In this document: piece by piece, positions 1-5,381 of the stretch
Layout of the letters: each line of letters starts with the position of its first letter
Numbering within the stretch: position 1 is the first letter of the stretch
NCBI GenBank assembly: GCA_964368445.1
Contig: CAYJAY010000055.1
Coordinates: 1 to 6,639 of the forward strand
Length of the DNA: 6,639 bases
Direction: 5' to 3'
DNA from: CAYJAY01 sp964368445
GTDB taxonomy: Bacteria > Bacillota > Clostridia > Oscillospirales > Ruminococcaceae
Made by a program: the position numbers and the translations under genes
Notes under the pieces: model-generated
Seen by the model: the letters and a program-made list of their open reading frames with translations, nothing else
What the model was told of the DNA's origin: nothing
Database searches by the model: none

Positions 1-33
1 AAAAAAGACTTGGCTAGTTAAATACATTTAAAA

Positions 34-55
34 AAACCGCCCTTCGGGGCGGTTT
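34..55. terminator. Stem-loop with TTCG tetraloop, probable terminator
   Basis: A perfect 9-bp stem, AAACCGCCC paired with GGGCGGTTT, encloses a TTCG loop closed by C-G, which is the extra-stable cUUCGg form when read on +. A run of seven A precedes it (30-36), so the minus-strand transcript gets a run of seven T, while the plus strand has only three T before CAGCG. It is therefore the stronger terminator on minus, but it could also close a + gene ending to the left of the window. No gene on either side decides between these. Confidence 0.6.
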
Positions 56-80
56 CAGCGTGCACCTTTTTCTACTCCCT

Positions 81-110
81 GAACCTTTCGTTTTTGAAAG
101 GTTTCTTTTT
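81..110 (+). terminator. Hairpin with T-tail upstream of the first surface-protein promoter
   Basis: An 8-bp stem (82-89 AACCTTTC with 96-103 GAAAGGTT) has the loop GTTTTT and is followed by a T-rich run (CTTTTTTTCT), the form of a Rho-independent terminator on +. It lies directly upstream of the promoter at 116-144. The same hairpin, with the same loop, sits in the same relative place upstream of the second surface-protein gene (3838-3867). It may therefore belong to a duplicated promoter cassette and insulate it from read-through, rather than simply ending an upstream gene. Confidence 0.6.
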
Positions 111-115
111 TTCTA

Positions 116-144
116 TTGCAAAAAAACTATTTTAACATTATAAT
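116..144 (+). promoter_or_regulatory. Sigma-A type promoter of the 614-aa surface-protein gene
   Basis: The -35 box is TTGCAA (116-121), the spacer is exactly 17 nt, and the -10 box is a consensus TATAAT (139-144). Transcription should start near 151, giving a 5' UTR of about 50 nt. The ribosome binding site is GGGGGA at 195-200, a one-base variant of GGAGGA, 3 nt before the ATG at 204. The second surface-protein gene has identical -35 and -10 hexamers with the same spacing (3790-3818), which supports both calls. Confidence 0.8.
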
Positions 145-203
145 AAAGCGTAAGTTTAATTGATATGGTGAATATATAAAATACCTAAAATGTTGGGGGA
201 AAT

Positions 204-2048
204 ATGAAACAACTATCTAAATTGAGGAATATTGCGGCGAGACTTGCGTTTTTTGCGGTTATAGCGGTTGCCATGTTTGCGTTGTCGCCCAAGGCGTTTG
301 CGGCGACGAGCATCGATATTGGAGGAACAGTATACAACGCACCCGCAGATTTATCTAGTGATGCATCTGTGTTAGCCGGTAGCATTGTATGGACTGACGC
401 AAACACCCTAACACTCACAAACGCAACAATAACAAACTATGTCAAAATAGCGGGCGACATAACGATAAAGCTTAGCGGAACAAATGAAATTGACGCCAGT
501 GGAATTCTCTCCGCAGTCTCAGGCGTGAACGGTGCGCTTCATGTAACAGACGATGCTATAATCGAAGGTAGCGGCAGCCTAACTACAAAAGGCGGTGCTT
601 ATCAAGACGGAATTTATATTGGCTCGAGTCCCGATTCAAACGATCCGGCTGATAAAGCTTTAACTATTGAAACAGCAACTGTCACGGCAACCGGCGGAAC
701 ATCAAGTGCCCCAGAAGGCAAACACGGAATTGATTGCGGAATTTTAAAAATTGAGGAGGGTGCTTCTGTCACTGGAATCGGCGGAACAACTGGCGATTCA
801 GGAATAAGAGTTGGCGGTCACGGAATTTCTGTTAATAAAGGGCAAATTAATATTAATGATGCTACAATTAACGCAACGGGCGGCGTTGGCAACACCACTG
901 AAGGAGGCGGCGGAGACGGACTTCGCATTGCTTACAGTAGTGGTTCAGGTAGTGGTACTATATCTAACACAACAATGACGTTAACCGGGGGTGATGCTCC
1001 CAAAACAAGTGGTACCAGTGAAGGCGGTATCGGATTACATTCCATGCATGACTTAACGTTAGAAAATTGTACAATCATAAGCGCCACGGGTGGCGACACA
1101 GGAAGCACCTTCAAGGCAGGATACGGCATATATGTCCACGACACAACGCTCACCCTTAATAACACAACAATAACAACCGCAAAGGGCGGATCAGGCAAAT
1201 CTCCTAAAGCCGGAATTGGTATGACTAGCGGGAAATTGATTTTAGAAAACGGTTCAACAATTAATGCAACGGGTGGCGACGGAACGACAAACAGCGCAGG
1301 GAGTGGTGTTTTCGGATCAGTTGAGCTAAACGGCACCTCGAAACTAACCGCAACGGGCGGCAACGCCGCAAGCGGCGGAACGATATACACCATGGGACAT
1401 GGCGTTTACGGAGAGGTTACGCTGAACGGTAGCTCGCAACTAACCGCAACGGGTGGCAACGCAAGCGGTGGAACGACAAACAACACCGCAGGGCATGGCG
1501 TTTACGGACCAGTTACGCTAAACAGCGATGACATTGTTTTATCCGCAATAGGAGGAGAAGGCGCCCCCCCGGCACACGGGCTTTCGCAGGTGGCAACGAT
1601 AACCACAACCCAAACTCTTTTAGATGCTTTTGTTGGCTCAAGCGGTTTTACGACCAAAGTAGACCTCGCAGACCCGGCCGACCCTTTATTTGGAACATAT
1701 AATCAAAACCGCTATGTGTACATAAGCAAAGATGCTCCACCAACACCAATCTACACACCGACACTCGTACAAAAACCGGCGAGAGATGTTATCTATCCCA
1801 TCAACCTTTCGCTTTCAAACTACGAACGCTATATCTTTAATTCAAGCGGTTTATATAGCGACTTTACAGGCGTATGGATACATGGCTTTGCAATCCCCGA
1901 AAGCTATTACACGCTGACGATGGAAAGCGACGGAACGGCAACGGTTCAATTGAAAGACTGGTATGTTCGAACGCTGAACTACGGCGAAGAGTATCTCATT
2001 CATCTTGTTTTTAATAGTGGATATGGAATAACGAAGTTTTATAGATAG
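204..2048 (+). CDS. Secreted Gly/Thr-rich beta-helix-like surface protein with constant C-terminal domain
   Basis: This encodes a 614-aa exported protein of unknown ligand. Residues 1-33 are a signal peptide with basic N-region (MKQLSKLR), hydrophobic core and an A-F-A cleavage site before A34. Residues of about 35-500 are short beta-strand-like repeats ending in TATGG or NATGG turns (for example TVTATGG, TINATGG, KLTATGG), the pattern of a right-handed parallel beta-helix. The opening TLTLTNATI followed by GDITIKLSGTNEI resembles Firmicutes surface proteins described as carbohydrate-binding-like. Two 32-aa tandem repeats lie at residues 373-436. A Pro/Thr linker (about 509-526) leads to an 87-aa C-terminal domain (528-614) ending GYGITKFYR. 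That domain shares 58 of 87 residues, by hand alignment, with the convergent paralogue at 2355-3722. I see no LPXTG motif, SLH domain or membrane anchor. The start is set by GGGGGA at 195-200 and by conservation with the paralogue. Carbohydrate binding or adhesion is plausible but unproven. Confidence 0.85.
   Translation: MKQLSKLRNIAARLAFFAVIAVAMFALSPKAFAATSIDIGGTVYNAPADLSSDASVLAGSIVWTDANTLTLTNATITNYVKIAGDITIKLSGTNEIDASGILSAVSGVNGALHVTDDAIIEGSGSLTTKGGAYQDGIYIGSSPDSNDPADKALTIETATVTATGGTSSAPEGKHGIDCGILKIEEGASVTGIGGTTGDSGIRVGGHGISVNKGQININDATINATGGVGNTTEGGGGDGLRIAYSSGSGSGTISNTTMTLTGGDAPKTSGTSEGGIGLHSMHDLTLENCTIISATGGDTGSTFKAGYGIYVHDTTLTLNNTTITTAKGGSGKSPKAGIGMTSGKLILENGSTINATGGDGTTNSAGSGVFGSVELNGTSKLTATGGNAASGGTIYTMGHGVYGEVTLNGSSQLTATGGNASGGTTNNTAGHGVYGPVTLNSDDIVLSAIGGEGAPPAHGLSQVATITTTQTLLDAFVGSSGFTTKVDLADPADPLFGTYNQNRYVYISKDAPPTPIYTPTLVQKPARDVIYPINLSLSNYERYIFNSSGLYSDFTGVWIHGFAIPESYYTLTMESDGTATVQLKDWYVRTLNYGEEYLIHLVFNSGYGITKFYR
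1320..1511 (+). repeat. Two tandem 96-bp coding repeats, with the start of a third
   Basis: Two in-frame 96-bp units (1320-1415 and 1416-1511) encode 32-residue repeats with the shared frame V-x-L-N-G-x-S-x-L-T-A-T-G-G-N-A and ending G-H-G-V-Y-G. A third unit starts at 1512 with GTTACGCTAAAC but diverges after about five codons. A weaker ancestral unit ending GSGVFGS precedes the first. Each unit would add about one or two coils to a beta-helix, and copy number could change by slippage or unequal crossover. Confidence 0.85.
1956..2047 (+). repeat. Inverted-repeat copy 1: conserved 3' end of the surface-protein gene
   Basis: This 92-nt segment matches the reverse complement of 2356-2447 with about 8 differences by hand alignment. 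Its final 38 nt (2010-2047) are identical to the complement of 2356-2393 and run into the stop codon, where TAG and TAA differ only in the last base. It encodes DWYVRTLNYGEEYLIH and the end of the protein. Identity covers synonymous positions too, which suggests recent duplication or gene conversion as well as protein-level constraint. Confidence 0.85.
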
Positions 2049-2082
2049 CTAAAAACCGTCCCTTTAAGGGGACGGTTTTTAG
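2049..2082. terminator. Rho-independent terminator of the 614-aa gene, likely bidirectional
   Basis: A perfect 14-bp stem, CTAAAAACCGTCCC (2049-2062) with GGGACGGTTTTTAG (2069-2082), and the loop TTTAAG start at the first base after the stop codon. The stem contains an A5 tract on one side and a T5 tract on the other, so it can terminate from either strand. That suits its position between convergent genes. Confidence 0.85.
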
Positions 2083-2086
2083 GGTG

Positions 2087-2118
2087 TCAAAAAAGGTGCA
2101 CCCTCAAAAAAGGTGCAC
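2087..2118. repeat. 15-nt direct repeat TCAAAAAAGGTGCAC, two copies
   Basis: TCAAAAAAGGTGCAC occurs at 2087-2101 and again at 2104-2118, a period of 17 nt. GTGCAC is itself palindromic. A related inverted form, GTGCACCTTTTTCT, lies at 60-73, left of the first surface-protein gene, so the motif flanks that gene. AGGGTG (2081-2086) can also pair with CACCCT (2099-2104). The function is unknown; it could be a protein-binding site or a remnant of a repeat boundary. Confidence 0.6.
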
Positions 2119-2252
2119 AAAACCGCAATAGAGTTTGCAGGGAGATGGCAACGCCAATATAATTGGGCGGCTTCGACATCCCGTTTTTAGGGGATGTGTG
2201 GTGATTTTTCGGGTTTGTCGGCTACGTCTACTGCGTAGCCGACGCCGACCCC
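2114..2252 (+). repeat. Non-coding dispersed repeat, copy A
   Basis: This 139-bp element recurs in inverted orientation at 3940-4077. Both copies begin TGCACAAAA(C/T)CGCAATAGAG and end GACGCCGACCCC. A 28-nt block (2139-2166) and a 26-nt block (2227-2252) are identical between copies, while the part between has drifted. It carries two hairpins: 7 bp at 2176-2197 and 10 bp at 2217-2243 (GTCGGCTACG with CGTAGCCGAC, 7-nt loop). Short ORFs through it give Arg-rich translations typical of structured repeats, so I treat it as non-coding. I cannot assign it to a named family. Confidence 0.8.
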
Positions 2253-2277
2253 TACATTCCACCCATTATGTTTGTGC

Positions 2278-2300
2278 AAAATACGAAGCGTATTTTTTCT
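2278..2300 (+). terminator. Short triloop hairpin with T-tail
   Basis: AAAATACG (2278-2285) pairs with CGTATTTT (2289-2296) around an AAG loop and is followed by TTCT. The stem is AT-rich and weak, so as a terminator for + transcripts it would only back up the one at 2049-2082. Its 3-nt loop matches the hairpin cluster at 5381-5588. Confidence 0.4.
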
Positions 2301-2323
2301 ATAGGAGTTTTTTGACAGTCTGA

Positions 2324-2351
2324 TCGCCCCCTTTAAGGGGGCGACTTTTTT
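2324..2351 (+). terminator. GC-rich terminator hairpin between the convergent genes
   Basis: TCGCCCCC (2324-2331) pairs with GGGGGCGA (2337-2344) around TTTAA, followed by CTTTTTT on +. In the plus direction it is a strong Rho-independent terminator. On minus it lies 10 nt past the stop of the second surface-protein gene and follows an A-rich stretch but has little T-tail, so it would be weaker there. It probably keeps the two convergent transcription units apart. Confidence 0.75.
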
Positions 2352-2354
2352 GTT

Positions 2355-3722
2355 TTATCTATAAAACTTCGTTATTCCATATCCACTATTAAACACAAAA
2401 TGAATGAGATACTCTTCGCCATAGTTTAGCGTTCTGACGTACCAATCGGCGAGTGTTATCGAAACGCTTCCGTCGGCGTTTTGGAATGCTGTGTAGTAGC
2501 TTGAGGGTATCGCAAAGCCGTGTATCCAAATACCGGAAAAATCGCTAAACATTCCACTTGAACTAAAGGTATATACCCCTCTTGTAGTTCCGGTTTGTGA
2601 GGTCGGGTAGATAACGTCTTGCGCGGGTTGTTGTTGCGGTTGTACCTGTGATGTTTGTGTGGGTTGTGGAGGGTTCGACAAGCTAAAATGGCTTCCGCCG
2701 TATTGTTTTCCGTCTTTTCCGTCAAAAAAGCCCGGCAAGCCTTTTGTTCCCATTCCGCCCTCAATGTCTATGGATGGGCTAATTATACCGGTCGGCGTTG
2801 TTAAATTTCCGCTTATTCCATCGCCACCATTGCTAACTCGATCAGGTGAACCAGGGACACCCGGTCCTCCCGTTATTTTTATAGTTTTTGTAGAGACCTT
2901 TGATATCGTGACGTTTCCTCTTACCCCGTCGCCGCCGCCAGCGCCTTCGATACCCAATCCAGATCCGCCGGATATATCGACAGTTGTTGCATCGGCGTGT
3001 ATCTCAACATTTCCGTCTACCCCGCTGCCACCGGAGGCGCCTTTGGTACCACTTGCATTTGCGTTTCCGCCGGTTATTTCTACGCTTGTTCCGCCGGATA
3101 TAATGACGCCATTAAGTGCATAAACACCATCTCCGCCCGCTCCATCAAATCCATCTCCGCCGGTTATCTCTACCGTTCCACTTAATATGTTAAGGCTGCC
3201 ATTTGGCAAAAATACCCCGTGCGCGCCGGCATTGTTAGCCCTTCTAGTATCTCCGCCGTTTGCGATTATAGTCGGTCCGTCAATCGTTATTGTTCCTGTG
3301 CAACTGATTGCCGTGCTGCCAAAATCATAGCTACCAGCAACTGCATCGTGCCCATTTACGGTTAAGCTTCCGCTGCCGGTAAGCGTTAGGTTGCCGTCTA
3401 CATATAATGCTCTGCCGCCGGCGTCGTGGTCGGTTATAATGTTGGTTGAACCTGCTGAAACGTGTATTGTTATGTCGCCGTTTATGCTGATTGCGTTAAT
3501 AGCAGAGTAGTTGTTAAGAGTTAGGGTATTTGTGGCATTGTCATAGCTCATGTTTGCCGGCAAAGTACCGGTTGCTAAATTAATAGCCGCACCACTACCT
3601 ATAGTTATTTCAGTTGCCGGTGCCGCAAACGCCTTGGGCGACAACGCAAGCATGGCAAGCGTCGCTACCACCACAAACGCAAACACCGCCGCAACGTTCC
3701 TCAAATTTGATAGTTGTTTCAT
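2355..3722 (-). CDS. Secreted Gly-rich beta-helix-like surface protein, paralogue of the 614-aa gene
   Basis: This encodes a 455-aa exported protein convergent with, and paralogous to, the gene at 204-2048. Residues 1-33 are a signal peptide (MKQLSNLRN, hydrophobic core, SPKAFA before A34) aligning without gaps to that of the paralogue. A region rich in short strands and GG turns follows, opening with NTLTLNNYS and GDITIHVS and then repeats such as VEITGGDG, VDISGGSG and IKITGGPG, consistent with a parallel beta-helix. A Pro/Gln linker (NPPQPTQTSQVQPQQQP) precedes the 87-aa constant C-terminal domain (369-455), also ending GYGITKFYR. An in-frame GTG four codons upstream (3734) would give MGEIM, but it lies in the GGGGGA ribosome binding site (3732-3727), so the ATG at 3722 is preferred. 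The central part is shorter than in the paralogue and clearly diverged. No cell-wall anchor motif is visible. The ligand is unknown. Confidence 0.85.
   Translation of the reverse strand: MKQLSNLRNVAAVFAFVVVATLAMLALSPKAFAAPATEITIGSGAAINLATGTLPANMSYDNATNTLTLNNYSAINAISINGDITIHVSAGSTNIITDHDAGGRALYVDGNLTLTGSGSLTVNGHDAVAGSYDFGSTAISCTGTITIDGPTIIANGGDTRRANNAGAHGVFLPNGSLNILSGTVEITGGDGFDGAGGDGVYALNGVIISGGTSVEITGGNANASGTKGASGGSGVDGNVEIHADATTVDISGGSGLGIEGAGGGDGVRGNVTISKVSTKTIKITGGPGVPGSPDRVSNGGDGISGNLTTPTGIISPSIDIEGGMGTKGLPGFFDGKDGKQYGGSHFSLSNPPQPTQTSQVQPQQQPAQDVIYPTSQTGTTRGVYTFSSSGMFSDFSGIWIHGFAIPSSYYTAFQNADGSVSITLADWYVRTLNYGEEYLIHFVFNSGYGITKFYR
2356..2447 (-). repeat. Inverted-repeat copy 2: conserved 3' end of the paralogue
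   Basis: This is the partner of 1956-2047. Together they form an inverted repeat with arms of about 92 bp and a spacer of about 308 bp. The innermost 38 nt of each arm are identical. If both convergent transcripts read through, their 3' ends would be complementary to each other. Confidence 0.85.
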
Positions 3723-3789
3723 AATTTCCCCCACAATTTTTAAATCGATTATCTATTCATTTTTTATTTGTCGTTATATTTTGTATTTT

Positions 3790-3818
3790 ATTATAGAGTG
3801 AAAATAGATTTTTTGCAA
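3790..3818 (-). promoter_or_regulatory. Sigma-A type promoter of the 455-aa surface-protein gene
   Basis: Read on minus, TTGCAA (3818-3813), a 17-nt spacer and TATAAT (3795-3790) repeat the hexamers and spacing of the other surface-protein promoter, and part of the spacer (CTATTTT) is shared. Transcription should start near 3783, with a leader of about 60 nt. The ribosome binding site GGGGGA (3732-3727) is 4 nt before the ATG. Confidence 0.8.
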
Positions 3819-3829
3819 CAGAAATGATA

Positions 3830-3867
3830 TATAAAAAGAGAAACCTTTCAAAAACGAAAGGTTTCTC
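3830..3867 (-). terminator. 12-bp hairpin with T-tail upstream of the 455-aa gene promoter
   Basis: On minus, GAGAAACCTTTC and GAAAGGTTTCTC form a perfect 12-bp stem with the loop GTTTTT, followed by TTTTTATA. It can end transcription coming from the minus-strand genes at 4123-5325, whose last stop is about 256 nt upstream. It is a longer version of the hairpin at 81-110 and holds the same place relative to its promoter. Confidence 0.7.
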
Positions 3868-3939
3868 GGAAAATGATTTAACAGAAATTAGGCATAAAAG
3901 TGTGGTTCGGGCGACAGAGGCGGACGACCACAGGTCCCC

Positions 3940-4077
3940 GGGGTCGGCGTCGGCTACGCAGTAGATGTTGCCGACAAACCCGAAAAAACATCACAAAACC
4001 GCTGAAAACGAGATGTCGAAACCGCCAATTATATTGGCGTTGCCATCTCCCTACAAACTCTATTGCGATTTTGTGCA
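3940..4077 (-). repeat. Non-coding dispersed repeat, copy B (inverted)
   Basis: This 138-bp inverted copy of 2114-2252 reads on minus from TGCACAAAAT at 4077 to GACCCC at 3940. The large hairpin of copy A is degraded here: GTCGGCAACA no longer pairs fully with CGTAGCCGAC. Beyond 3940 the copies diverge; this side continues into a GC-rich stretch (3901-3939) with a 6-bp inverted repeat TGTGGT/ACCACA at 3901-3932. Together with copy A it brackets the 455-aa gene. Confidence 0.8.
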
Positions 4078-4122
4078 ATATTTTTTAGGGTTAATCAACG
4101 CATTTATCCACACCCTAGTTTG

Positions 4123-4656
4123 TTATACCTTGACTTTTTTATCTTTTTTTGGTTTTTTTGCGGTTTTGTGTTTTGGTTCGTCTTGTGTATCATTCGGCGT
4201 TTGGTCTATGACAGGGGTTTCAAACGTCTGGGTGAACTGCGTTTGCTCCTCCGGCTGAACAGGTTGTTCGATTAAATCGGGCAACGCCGAAAGGTAGACT
4301 AGCGGTTTTGAAAATGTTAAAAGTCCTAGGAAAAAATATAAAACCGTGTTTTTTCCTTTTTTACTCGCAAGACTTGCGCTAAAACATCCGCAACAAAATG
4401 ACGAAAACAAAAACAAAGCGACAACTACAACCGCGATAACCTGTGCTATCGGCACGACTTCCGATATCGTCGTTTGAACTGTGTCTAACATGACGCGAAT
4501 CTCTTGCACCAAGAGTTCAATCTCTTTAAAAGTGCTCTCGACCTCCGCGACGCTTAACGTTATTTCGTCGAAATTTCCGGTGAGGGCGCCAAGGCTTTCG
4601 GTGAGTTTTGTTTCAAGATTAAGTATTGCGCTGCTTAAATCGCTGAACAGGTTCAT
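4123..4656 (-). CDS. Hypothetical membrane protein with coiled-coil N-terminus and Lys-rich tail
   Basis: I do not recognise this 177-aa protein as a named family. Residues 1-66 are acidic and heptad-like (LETKLTESLGAL, VESTFKEIELLVQEI), suggesting a coiled coil. A hydrophobic segment (about 70-92) is a good membrane helix and ends in a Cys cluster, CCGC (88-91). A second hydrophobic stretch (about 104-125) may form another helix. The tail is Pro/Gln/Thr-rich, then strongly basic (KHKTAKKPKKDKKVKV). Topology cannot be decided by eye. The start is supported by AGAGAGG 8 nt upstream of the ATG. It lies 79 bp after the DUF2085-like gene on the same strand with no visible terminator between, so it may be the last gene of a three-gene operon. 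No terminator directly follows it; the next candidate on minus is the hairpin at 3830-3867. Confidence 0.75.
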   Translation of the reverse strand: MNLFSDLSSAILNLETKLTESLGALTGNFDEITLSVAEVESTFKEIELLVQEIRVMLDTVQTTISEVVPIAQVIAVVVVALFLFSSFCCGCFSASLASKKGKNTVLYFFLGLLTFSKPLVYLSALPDLIEQPVQPEEQTQFTQTFETPVIDQTPNDTQDEPKHKTAKKPKKDKKVKV

Positions 4657-4735
4657 GGTTTTGTCCTCTCTTTCAACTGTTATGTATTTACTTTTAAAAA
4701 CCGAACATCCAAAGATTAGATTGATTAAATGAGTT

Positions 4736-5116
4736 CTAGAGAAAATTATTGTTTAAAAATTGTATAGCATATCTAAACAAAAAAGCGTATAGATACATGT
4801 GTATAGTGGTCCATCCGTAACCGCCGATTAAGCCGGTTATAAGTCGCCTTTTGTTGGTCGAATGCAGTATGTTAAGGCGTTGTAAAAGCCAGTCAAACAG
4901 CATGACAAAGCTTAACAAACACGCCATTTTAAACGAAATTGGCGCGAAAAAAAACATCACAGCCGAGGCGGGTGCGGACAACAAAACCCCGGTGCACCGC
5001 GCACAGAGGGGAAACTGGTATCCGGCAACAAAAAAACTGCGCTCGGGCAGTTGGTGACAACCGGTTACGCCACCAAGCTCCATAAATCGAATCCATCGTT
5101 TTGTCGATATGTCCAT
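4736..5116 (-). CDS. DUF2085-like small membrane protein
   Basis: This 126-aa protein matches what I know of the DUF2085 family. It has the N-terminal motif GCHQLPERSF (19-28) with Cys20-His21, followed by PLCARCTG (36-43) with Cys38 and Cys41. These may form a metal site close to the membrane. Hydrophobic segments at about 44-60, 64-80 and 97-120 are likely membrane helices. The central FDWLLQ (74-79) and STNKRRLITG (86-95) also fit the family pattern of a D-x-x-x-Q motif followed by a conserved TN..R..TG loop. The biochemical role of the family is not established. Its ATG overlaps the stop of the zinc-ribbon gene as TAATG (5118-5114) and it has only a weak ribosome binding site of its own, so translation is probably coupled. 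Family assignment is by motif memory, not by search. Confidence 0.8.
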   Translation of the reverse strand: MDISTKRWIRFMELGGVTGCHQLPERSFFVAGYQFPLCARCTGVLLSAPASAVMFFFAPISFKMACLLSFVMLFDWLLQRLNILHSTNKRRLITGLIGGYGWTTIHMYLYAFLFRYAIQFLNNNFL

Positions 5117-5325
5117 TACATCTTGTATTTGAAACCGCAGTTGTCACACACCCAATAGTTTGTGTTTTTAGTTTGCTTGCCTTCGCCGCAAGCTCCACAC
5201 AAAATTCCTATTGGCCCCATAAGAATCCAACCACAGATGCCCTTTGTTGCGCTGTAGTCTTTTCCTTTGGTTGTAACCTCGTTGATAACGTGGGTTCTGT
5301 CGCTTCCACATCTTTTGCAGTTCAT
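5116..5325 (-). CDS. Small zinc-ribbon protein
   Basis: This 69-aa protein has a CxxCG knuckle at each end: CKRCGS (3-8) and CDNCG (60-64). Together these suit a four-Cys zinc ribbon. The middle is Gly-rich and hydrophobic (GICGWILMGPIGILCGACG, 29-47) with extra Cys at 31, 43 and 46; it could dip into a membrane or add metal ligands. Small proteins with this layout are frequent in Firmicutes, but I know no assigned function. An in-frame TTG at 5367 would add 14 residues. It has no ribosome binding site, whereas the ATG at 5325 follows GGCAGGA by about 10 nt and starts right at the zinc motif. The stop overlaps the start of the DUF2085-like gene, so the two are probably made together. Confidence 0.75.
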   Translation of the reverse strand: MNCKRCGSDRTHVINEVTTKGKDYSATKGICGWILMGPIGILCGACGEGKQTKNTNYWVCDNCGFKYKM

Positions 5326-5352
5326 GTTTATATAATCCTGCCTTTCAAAAAA

Positions 5353-5381
5353 AGTATAGTAATTCAAATTTACAAGATATT
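5353..5381 (-). promoter_or_regulatory. Possible promoter for the zinc-ribbon/DUF2085 operon
   Basis: On minus, TATACT (5358-5353) is a good -10 box about 28 nt upstream of the ATG at 5325. The hexamer 17 nt upstream, AATATC, is a poor -35 match. The call rests on position and the -10 box alone. Confidence 0.35.

Noticed and set aside
1..21. Possible end of an upstream plus-strand gene (KKDLAS and stop at 19-21)
   Set aside because: Too short to test; all three frames meet stops within about 30 nt. Only the nearby hairpin hints at a gene to the left.
932..1393. 153-aa open frame on minus inside the 614-aa gene
   Set aside because: Antisense shadow of the Gly/Thr/Asn repeats: Pro/Val-rich with no start signal. 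The plus-strand gene has signal peptide, promoter and paralogue.
1320..1527. Regular repeats considered as a CRISPR array
   Set aside because: The units are contiguous, 96 bp, in frame and coding, with no spacers or cas genes.
2135..2323. 62-aa open frame in dispersed repeat A, with 66-aa, 62-aa and 97-aa frames through and beside copy B (3878-4258)
   Set aside because: Arg-rich translations of a structured non-coding repeat. The copies differ by an indel and by substitutions without respect for any frame, and none has a good ribosome binding site.
2659..3123. 154-aa open frame on plus inside the 455-aa gene
   Set aside because: The same kind of Pro/Ser-rich antisense shadow, produced by Gly-rich codons on minus.
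4104..4112. Perfect DnaA-box sequence TTATCCACA
   Set aside because: A single copy without neighbouring boxes, an AT-rich unwinding region or dnaA/dnaN genes; one exact 9-mer in this length is not improbable.
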